This document shows, piece by piece, positions 58,397 to 64,000 of a DNA stretch of 64,000 bases; positions within the stretch are counted from its first letter, which is position 1, and each line of letters starts with the position of its first letter. Source of the DNA: Vibrio renipiscarius (GTDB lineage: Bacteria > Pseudomonadota > Gammaproteobacteria > Enterobacterales > Vibrionaceae); the NCBI RefSeq assembly GCF_000827885.1, contig NZ_JTKH01000021.1:124001-188000 (forward strand), read 5' to 3'. Under the pieces are notes generated by a model that saw only the letters and a program-made list of their open reading frames with translations, did no database searches and was not told the DNA's origin. The translations under genes and the position numbers were made by a program.

Positions 58397-58786
58397 ATGA
58401 CTAAAGTACTTCACACAGAATCGGCTCCAGCAGCAATTGGCCCATATGTACAAGGTGTAGACCTAGGAAACATGGTTCTGACTTCAGGTCAGATCCCAGT
58501 AAACCCTGTGACAGGTGAAGTTTCTGCGGATATCGCCGTGCAAGCTCGCCAATCTCTTGAGAACGTAAAAGCGGTCGTTGAAGCATCTGGCCTAAGCGTT
58601 ACTGACATCGTAAAAATGACGGTATTTGTGAAAGATCTTAATGACTTTGGCACTGTTAATGAAGTGTACGGTAAGTTTTTTGATGAGCACAATGTCGCAA
58701 ACTACCCAGCGCGTTCATGCGTGGAAGTGGCTCGTCTACCAAAAGATGTTGGCATTGAAATTGAAGCCATTGCAGTACGCAAATAA
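58397..58786 (+). CDS. ridA: RidA family reactive-intermediate deaminase
   Basis: A 129-residue YjgF/RidA protein that hydrolyses reactive enamine/imine intermediates (2-aminoacrylate) from PLP enzymes. The conserved arginine is in NYPARSCVEVARLPKD, and GPYVQGV and TSGQIPV are also present. I start it at ATG 58397 (MTKVLHTESAPAA), which fits the family length; the TTG four codons earlier is not needed. E. coli ridA also follows pyrBI. It is probably transcribed separately, as a terminator lies between. Confidence 0.93.
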   Translation: MTKVLHTESAPAAIGPYVQGVDLGNMVLTSGQIPVNPVTGEVSADIAVQARQSLENVKAVVEASGLSVTDIVKMTVFVKDLNDFGTVNEVYGKFFDEHNVANYPARSCVEVARLPKDVGIEIEAIAVRK

Positions 58787-58812
58787 TTGTTTTTGATTTA
58801 AATATCCGAATT

Positions 58813-58850
58813 AAAAAAGGCGAACATAATCTCTTATGTTCGCCTTTTTA
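58813..58850. terminator. Bidirectional terminator between ridA and djlA
   Basis: AAAAAGGCGAACATAA and TTATGTTCGCCTTTTT form a perfect 16-bp stem around TCTC, with A- and T-runs on both sides. Confidence 0.92.
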
Positions 58851-58865
58851 TTTATTACAAACACC

Positions 58866-59720
58866 TTACTTAAAGCCTTTGACCTTTTTGATCAAATCAT
58901 AAGCATTTTGAATTTCTTGTGACTTTTCTTTTGCCACACTCATCATCTCTGGTGGCAAACCCTTCGCCATCAATTTATCCGGATGATGCTCATTCATTAG
59001 CTTGCGGTAAGCACGTTTCACCGCTTTCGCATCGGCACTCTCTTCAATGCCTAATACGTCGTATGCATCCTTGATCTGATTGGCAGAAGACGCTTGTTGC
59101 CACGAGCCTGATTGTTGACCGCCCGCCGAGTGGCCATTAAAGCCGCCACCATGCTGAAAACGAAATGCCGCTTCTTGCATACGCAAGCGCTGCTCTAATT
59201 GCTGAGGAGAAAAGCCCAACCCTTGCGCAATGCGATGCAGCATCTCACGCTCACTCGGGTGCAGATCCCCGTCGGCAAACGCCGCTGAAATTTGCAGCTC
59301 TAAAAAAAACTGCAACAAATCAAAACGACCACCTGACGAAATTTTTACTCGCTCTAGGACATCTTGCAAAGGAAAGTCGGCTGATTTTCCGTCACGAAAT
59401 GCATCTTGCGCATCAGAGCGCAATTCACCATGCAGATTCATACGATCCATCATAGTGCTGGCTAATTGAATTTCTTCACGGGTCACTTGCCCTTTCGCCT
59501 TGGCTACATGCCCCATAACGGAAAATGCCGCTTTAAAAAACTCTTCTTGTTTCACTCTTTGGCTTGGGCCTGAGCCAAAAGGAGCAGAATTAAAACCGGC
59601 GCGACTTAATCGACGCGCTTTGTCAAACTGATGGCCAAGAAACAAGCCAAATAGTGCGCCTAAAGGCCCACCAAACAGAAAGCCAAAAAAAGTGCCCAGA
59701 ATTTTTCCGAAAATTTGCAT
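58866..59720 (-). CDS. djlA: DnaJ-like co-chaperone DjlA
   Basis: A 284-residue membrane-anchored J-protein. One N-terminal glycine-rich membrane segment (FGKILGTFFGFLFGGPLGAL, about 3-28) is followed by a TerB-like helical domain (about 55-175), a linker, and a C-terminal J domain with HPD in NEHHPDKLM. It stimulates DnaK and in E. coli activates the Rcs pathway when overproduced. It is divergent from lptD, as in E. coli. Confidence 0.95.
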   Translation of the reverse strand: MQIFGKILGTFFGFLFGGPLGALFGLFLGHQFDKARRLSRAGFNSAPFGSGPSQRVKQEEFFKAAFSVMGHVAKAKGQVTREEIQLASTMMDRMNLHGELRSDAQDAFRDGKSADFPLQDVLERVKISSGGRFDLLQFFLELQISAAFADGDLHPSEREMLHRIAQGLGFSPQQLEQRLRMQEAAFRFQHGGGFNGHSAGGQQSGSWQQASSANQIKDAYDVLGIEESADAKAVKRAYRKLMNEHHPDKLMAKGLPPEMMSVAKEKSQEIQNAYDLIKKVKGFK

Positions 59721-59920
59721 TATGTGCTCTCAATCTCTGAATTTTTTCATCGTTACGCGGTCTGATAGTGCCGGATGAGTTAAATTCCTTTATGATAAAG
59801 ACCGTTTTAATTCTTAATTCGGTCATTCATCCCCAAGTAACCCTGAGATACTCGGCTCAGCGTGAAGTTGTTAGGGTATTTTAACCGAATTGGTCAAGTT
59901 AAACAGGATTGTAAAACTCG

Positions 59921-62290
59921 ATGCCACGTTTTCCCCGTTCGTTACTTGCCGCTTCAATCGGCGCTGCATTATTTGCATCTCAGATTCAAGCGGAAGACAT
60001 TCCCGTCGACGACAGTGTGCAGGAAATCCCTGCAATAGATCAATGCTTACTCAACGAGCCCGACGCTGAAAACCCGACTCAACAACCCATCAATGTTGAA
60101 GCTGACAGCCTAGAAGCCGTCAACGGCGACAAAGCCATTTATAAGGGTAATGTGGTTGTCATTCAAGGCAAAAAGCGCATGCAAGCCGATAACGTGACGC
60201 TGCATCAACAAGATAACGTCGTGGTGGCCGAGGGTAACGTAATGTTCAGTGATGGTGAAGTAAAAACCATCTCAGACAAAGCGGTCAATCATCTCAACTC
60301 TGAGCATGTTGAACTCGATAATACCAAGTACCAGTTCCTTTGCGAACCCGGTCGTGGTGACGCTGTCTATATCGCCAAAACAGGCAAAGCAGTCTATGAA
60401 ATAGAGGACGGCTCGATCACGTCTTGTCCTGAAGGCGATAACTCTTGGCGCATGGTCGCCACCAGTATTGATATCGACCAAAATGAAGAACAAGCGACGT
60501 TCTACAACCCGCGCTTTGAAATTCAAAACGTGCCCGTATTCTATTTGCCGTTTTTAACCGTACCGATTGGTGACACCCGTAAAACGGGCTTTCTTTACCC
60601 AACGATTTCCTACGGCTCTAGTGATGGTGTTGAGTTTGAAGTCCCTATTTATTGGAACTTAGCGCCCAACTATGACTTGCAAACCACCATCAAGCACATG
60701 CAAAAACGTGGTACGCAGCTTAACAGTAACTTCCGCTACTTAACGGATTTTGGCCAAGGCCAGATCGAATCAGAATACCTGCCTGACGATAAAATGTATC
60801 CGGAAGAGCAGTATCCAGATAAAGGGGATCGCTGGGGTTTCCAATACACGCACAGTGGTATCTACGATCAGGCGTGGAAATTTGATATCGACTACTCGAA
60901 AGTCAGCGATATCGCCTACTTTACTGATGTTGATTCCGGCATCGGTAACCGTGAAGATGGTCAGTTAATTCAAGAAGGTCAGGTCACCTACCGTAGCCAT
61001 GATTGGGATCTGTCTTTGCTGGCACGAGACTTTCAAGTACTCACCACAAGTGGCAATCTGCCTTACCGCTTGCTGCCACAAATGACATTTAACTATTATG
61101 CGCCAGAAGTCACCCCTTATTTAGATTTCGACCTGGTGAGCAGCGTGTCCATGTTTGATACTGATGCGACAAACAAGCCATCAGCGACACGTGTGCACAT
61201 CGAGCCTGGGTTGACCATACCTATTGGCACGACATGGGGTACGTGGACAACAGAGGCGCGTCTACTTGGTACTTATTACCAACAAGATTTAAGTGGCGTC
61301 AATTTAAATGATGATGCTTTCGATCTTAAAGAGAATGTCACCCGCGTTATTCCACAATTCCGTTCTCACGCCGGCATCGTATTAGAACGCGATACTTACG
61401 TACTTGGTGGCTATACACAGACATTAGAACCGCAAGTTCAATACCTCTATGTGCCAAAAGAAGATCAAAGTGATATCTATTTATATGATACGACGCTTTT
61501 GCAAACGGATTACTACGGCCTGTTCCGTAGCCGTAAATACAGTGGCGTAGACAGAATAGCAGCCGCTAACCAATTTAGTTATGGTGCTTCGACTCGCTTT
61601 TTTGACGACCAATATAAAGAACGTTTGAATCTTTCTTTTGGTCAAATTTTTTACCTCGATAAATCAACAAAAAACTCCGATCCATCCGATCCAGATTCAG
61701 AATTATCGGACGATTCGACCAACTATTCAGCTTGGGCGGTAGAGATGGACTTTAACTTCAACGACTATTTGTTCTACCACGGCGGCATTCAATACGATAT
61801 TGATTCCAGTGACATGCAAATGGGCAATAGCACCTTAGAGTACCGCTTCAACGGCGGCTATATCCAGGGTAACTATCGCTACGTGACGAAAGAGTACATC
61901 CAACAGACGGTTGACTTTAATGCTGAAGGCATAACCAAAGAAGGTATTTCTCAAGCCGGCTTGCTCGCGAGCTACACGCTCTCACGTAACTGGAGTGCCA
62001 GCGCGCAGTACTTTTATGATCTCACCACGGATGAACCATTGGAATGGCTCGCTCGCTTAAACTACACCGATGATTGTTGGTATATTGGCTTCACCTACAG
62101 TGACCAATTACGCGAATGGGATCCAAGTTTAAGTTCACCGAATGCTCAGCCCGTTTATGAAAACAACTTCAGTATCAACTTCGGTATTATTGGTTTTGGT
62201 ACCAATATCGGTGCAGGTTCTGGCGATGCAGGGCTAGACGGTACGAGTAACTCATTGGGTTATGGCCGTCCTTTCTTCCTGAACAACTAA
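59921..62290 (+). CDS. lptD: LPS-assembly outer-membrane protein LptD
   Basis: A 789-residue translocon that inserts LPS into the outer leaflet. It has a signal peptide (about 1-24), a periplasmic OstA jellyroll (about 55-200), and a large C-terminal barrel. Cysteines are Cys42, Cys141, Cys169 and Cys719. In E. coli, Cys31 and Cys173 bond to the adjacent pair Cys724-Cys725. Here only one Cys is present in the C-terminal position (DDCWY), and an extra Cys141 occurs in the jellyroll. It is followed by surA and pdxA, the E. coli operon. DsbC and SurA, both encoded in this window, help it fold in E. coli. Confidence 0.96.
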   Translation: MPRFPRSLLAASIGAALFASQIQAEDIPVDDSVQEIPAIDQCLLNEPDAENPTQQPINVEADSLEAVNGDKAIYKGNVVVIQGKKRMQADNVTLHQQDNVVVAEGNVMFSDGEVKTISDKAVNHLNSEHVELDNTKYQFLCEPGRGDAVYIAKTGKAVYEIEDGSITSCPEGDNSWRMVATSIDIDQNEEQATFYNPRFEIQNVPVFYLPFLTVPIGDTRKTGFLYPTISYGSSDGVEFEVPIYWNLAPNYDLQTTIKHMQKRGTQLNSNFRYLTDFGQGQIESEYLPDDKMYPEEQYPDKGDRWGFQYTHSGIYDQAWKFDIDYSKVSDIAYFTDVDSGIGNREDGQLIQEGQVTYRSHDWDLSLLARDFQVLTTSGNLPYRLLPQMTFNYYAPEVTPYLDFDLVSSVSMFDTDATNKPSATRVHIEPGLTIPIGTTWGTWTTEARLLGTYYQQDLSGVNLNDDAFDLKENVTRVIPQFRSHAGIVLERDTYVLGGYTQTLEPQVQYLYVPKEDQSDIYLYDTTLLQTDYYGLFRSRKYSGVDRIAAANQFSYGASTRFFDDQYKERLNLSFGQIFYLDKSTKNSDPSDPDSELSDDSTNYSAWAVEMDFNFNDYLFYHGGIQYDIDSSDMQMGNSTLEYRFNGGYIQGNYRYVTKEYIQQTVDFNAEGITKEGISQAGLLASYTLSRNWSASAQYFYDLTTDEPLEWLARLNYTDDCWYIGFTYSDQLREWDPSLSSPNAQPVYENNFSINFGIIGFGTNIGAGSGDAGLDGTSNSLGYGRPFFLNN

Positions 62291-62297
62291 TTTTTTA

Positions 62298-62317
62298 AGC
62301 CAGCCTGGAGGCTGGCT
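62298..62317 (+). other. Intercistronic hairpin between lptD and surA
   Basis: AGCCAGCC and GGCTGGCT pair perfectly around TGGA, 7 bases after the lptD stop. A T-run precedes rather than follows the stem, so it is not a terminator for the plus strand. It could stabilise the upstream mRNA or slow readthrough. Confidence 0.5.
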
Positions 62318-62337
62318 CAATGTCTAAAGGGTTATAG

Positions 62338-63633
62338 ATGAAAACTTGGAAATATGCGCTGCTGACTCTAGTGGCGGCATGCCATGTCGGAACCGCTTCT
62401 GCCGAGATGGTTGAAATGGACAAAGTCGCTATTATCGTGAATGAAAATGTCATTCTTGATAGCGATATTGCAACGGCACTCAAAACACTACGCTTCAACG
62501 CACAAAGCAGCGGCCAGGCTTTACCTAGTGAAGACGTACTGATTGAACAAGTAAAAGAAAAACTTATTCTGGAAAACCTTCAGCAGCAAGAAGCTGAACG
62601 TATTGGCGTGCGCATTGATGACAATCGATTGAACGATGCCATCGCGGATATCGCGAAAAAGAATAACCAAACTATCGAACAATTAACCGATACCGTCACC
62701 GCGCAAGGCATTAGTTATGCCGAGTTTCGTGAACAACTTCGCAATGAAATTTCAGCCAGCGAAGCCCGCAACGCTTTAGTTCGTCGCCGCATCAATATTT
62801 TGCCCGCTGAAGTAGAGAACCTTGCCAACGTGCTCGCTCAAGAAACCAGTGCCACCGTGCAATATCAAATTGGTCATATCCAATTACGAGTCAATGATGG
62901 CGATGATAAAGCACAGGTTGAAGCACAAGCAAACGAACTCGTTGAAAGACTCAATGCGGGTGAAGATTTTGCCAAACTCGCTTACGCCTACTCGAAAGGT
63001 CCAAAAGCATTACAAGGCGGCGACTGGGGATGGATGCGCAAAGAAGAGATGCCAACGATCTTTGCCGACCAAATCAAACTGCAAAATAAGGGTAGCATTA
63101 TTGGCCCATTCCGCAGTGGTATTGGCTTCCACATCCTAAAAATTGAAGATGTGAAAGGACTAGAAACGGTTGCAGTAACTGAAATTAATGCTCGCCACAT
63201 CCTGATCAAACCCACCGTCATCCTAAGCGATGATGGCGTACAAAAGCAGCTTAATGAGCTGATTCGCCAAATCAATGCTGGCGAAGCGACCTTTGGCGAA
63301 TTGGCGCAGCAATATAGCCAAGACCCAGGCTCAGCGGCGCAAAATGGTGAATTAGGTTACCAAACCTCTGATCTTTATGTACCAGAGTTTAAGCACCAAG
63401 TGGATACGCTTGCGGTTGGCCAAATCAGCGCACCATTCAAAACCGTTCACGGTTGGCATGTGGTTGAAGTGATCGATCGTCGTGAAGTGGACCGTACTGA
63501 CGCGGCCATGAAAAATAAAGCTTATCGCATTTTGTTTAATCGTAAATTCAATGAAGAAGCCAGCACCTGGGTTCAAGAATTACGTGCCAGTGCTTATGTT
63601 GAAGAAGTAAAGGATCAGCTGAATGTCAATTAA
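62338..63633 (+). CDS. surA: Periplasmic chaperone / peptidyl-prolyl isomerase SurA
   Basis: A 431-residue protein with a signal peptide ending in GTASA (about residues 1-22). A helical chaperone domain (about 23-170) follows, then two parvulin domains (about 175-275 and 285-385) and a C-terminal helix. It escorts outer-membrane proteins, including LptD, to BamA. The length is like E. coli SurA (428). It overlaps the pdxA start by 11 bases, so the three genes lptD-surA-pdxA form one unit. Confidence 0.96.
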   Translation: MKTWKYALLTLVAACHVGTASAEMVEMDKVAIIVNENVILDSDIATALKTLRFNAQSSGQALPSEDVLIEQVKEKLILENLQQQEAERIGVRIDDNRLNDAIADIAKKNNQTIEQLTDTVTAQGISYAEFREQLRNEISASEARNALVRRRINILPAEVENLANVLAQETSATVQYQIGHIQLRVNDGDDKAQVEAQANELVERLNAGEDFAKLAYAYSKGPKALQGGDWGWMRKEEMPTIFADQIKLQNKGSIIGPFRSGIGFHILKIEDVKGLETVAVTEINARHILIKPTVILSDDGVQKQLNELIRQINAGEATFGELAQQYSQDPGSAAQNGELGYQTSDLYVPEFKHQVDTLAVGQISAPFKTVHGWHVVEVIDRREVDRTDAAMKNKAYRILFNRKFNEEASTWVQELRASAYVEEVKDQLNVN

Positions 63634-64000
63634 ACGCATTGTTGTCACCGCAGGGGAACCTGCGGGCATTGGCCCCGATTTGGTCTTAGCGCTTTCGACT
63701 GAAAATTGGGCGCATCAAATCGTGGTTTGTGCTGACAAAACAATGCTCGCCGAGCGAGCCAAACAGCTCGGCATTGACGTCACTCTGCACGATTACGACT
63801 CAACCCAACCGAGTCGTCCGCAGCAATCAGGTTCGCTTATCGTCGAGCATATTGCCATAGCGCAAAATGCCGAAGCCGGCAAACTGAATGAAGCGAATGG
63901 TCACTATGTTCTCAGCACCTTAGAGCGCGCTGCAAACGGCTGTATGAACGGTGAATTTGACGCTGTTGTCACCGGCCCCGTTCATAAAGGGGTGATCAAT
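63623..64000 (+). CDS. pdxA: 4-hydroxythreonine-4-phosphate dehydrogenase, partial (runs off the window)
   Basis: The frame opens at ATG 63623 inside the last codons of surA and stays open for 126 codons to the window's edge. It reads MSIKRIVVTAGEPAGIGPDL, the family start, and later VVTGPVHKGVIN. The enzyme acts in vitamin B6 (pyridoxal phosphate) synthesis. About 60% of the expected protein (E. coli 329 residues) is missing beyond the window. The E. coli order surA-pdxA is conserved. Confidence 0.95.
   Translation, partial: MSIKRIVVTAGEPAGIGPDLVLALSTENWAHQIVVCADKTMLAERAKQLGIDVTLHDYDSTQPSRPQQSGSLIVEHIAIAQNAEAGKLNEANGHYVLSTLERAANGCMNGEFDAVVTGPVHKGVIN

Noticed and set aside
59863..59890. Sigma-E promoter for lptD (TGAAGTT and CCGAA)
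   Set aside because: lptD is sigma-E controlled in E. coli, but both boxes match poorly here and the spacing is off by about one base.

Overview
The window is a stretch of conserved core chromosome from a Vibrio (Gammaproteobacteria, Vibrionaceae). The strongest evidence is a LuxR/HapR-type quorum-sensing master regulator lying between hpt and the lpdA-aceF-aceE-pdhR block. Supporting this are gene orders typical of vibrios and enterics: dksA-gluQ-pcnB-folK-panBC, xerD-dsbC-recJ, lptFG/pepA-holC-valS, rluA-rapA, argF-pyrBI and djlA/lptD-surA-pdxA. I cannot name the species from sequence alone. I see no phage, insertion sequence, CRISPR array, integron, rRNA or tRNA.

Layout. 0-3.9 kb: a small acid-sugar/glycerate module (CdaR-like regulator, GntP-type permease, glycerate kinase). 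3.9-14.1 kb, minus strand: aconitase B, a patatin/beta-barrel outer-membrane protein translationally joined to PBP1B, and the helicase HrpB. 14.1-20.0 kb, plus strand: sfsA, dksA, gluQ, pcnB, folK, panB, panC. 20.1-25.3 kb: the YadGH-type ABC exporter, a SulP anion transporter divergent from a beta-carbonic anhydrase, and hpt. 25.3-33.9 kb: the LuxR/HapR homologue, then pyruvate dehydrogenase (lpdA, aceF with three lipoyl domains, aceE) and pdhR with a clear PdhR operator. 33.8-38.7 kb: a pentanucleotide microsatellite, recJ, dsbC, xerD, fldB, ampD. 38.8-44.4 kb: nadC with a tiny lipoprotein, lptFG, pepA, holC. 44.4-51.7 kb: valS, a DUF898 membrane protein with an M48 protease, a D-2-hydroxyacid dehydrogenase, rluA. 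51.8-58.8 kb: rapA flanked by two short inverted-repeat elements, argF, a pyrL-like attenuator leader, pyrB, pyrI, ridA. 58.9-64 kb: djlA, lptD, surA and the start of pdxA, which runs off the window.

How the genes work together. Several sets form recognisable pathways: pyruvate dehydrogenase with its repressor, de novo pyrimidine and arginine synthesis sharing carbamoyl phosphate, pantothenate synthesis, LPS transport (LptF, LptG, LptD, with the folding factors SurA and DsbC), and peptidoglycan synthesis and recycling (PBP1B, AmpD).

The less ordinary material is mostly regulatory and structural. It includes a chain of two minicistrons linked by ATGA overlaps ahead of pcnB, an 11-copy GAGAA repeat in the pdhR-recJ intergenic region, two MITE-like inverted-repeat elements around rapA, a structured valS leader, a hairpin sitting between a ribosome binding sequence and the recJ start, and a Qrr-type small RNA target site overlapping the luxR/hapR ribosome binding site. 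I did not find a clearly novel multi-gene system; the closest candidates are the PBP1B-patatin coupling and the DUF898/M48 protease pair.
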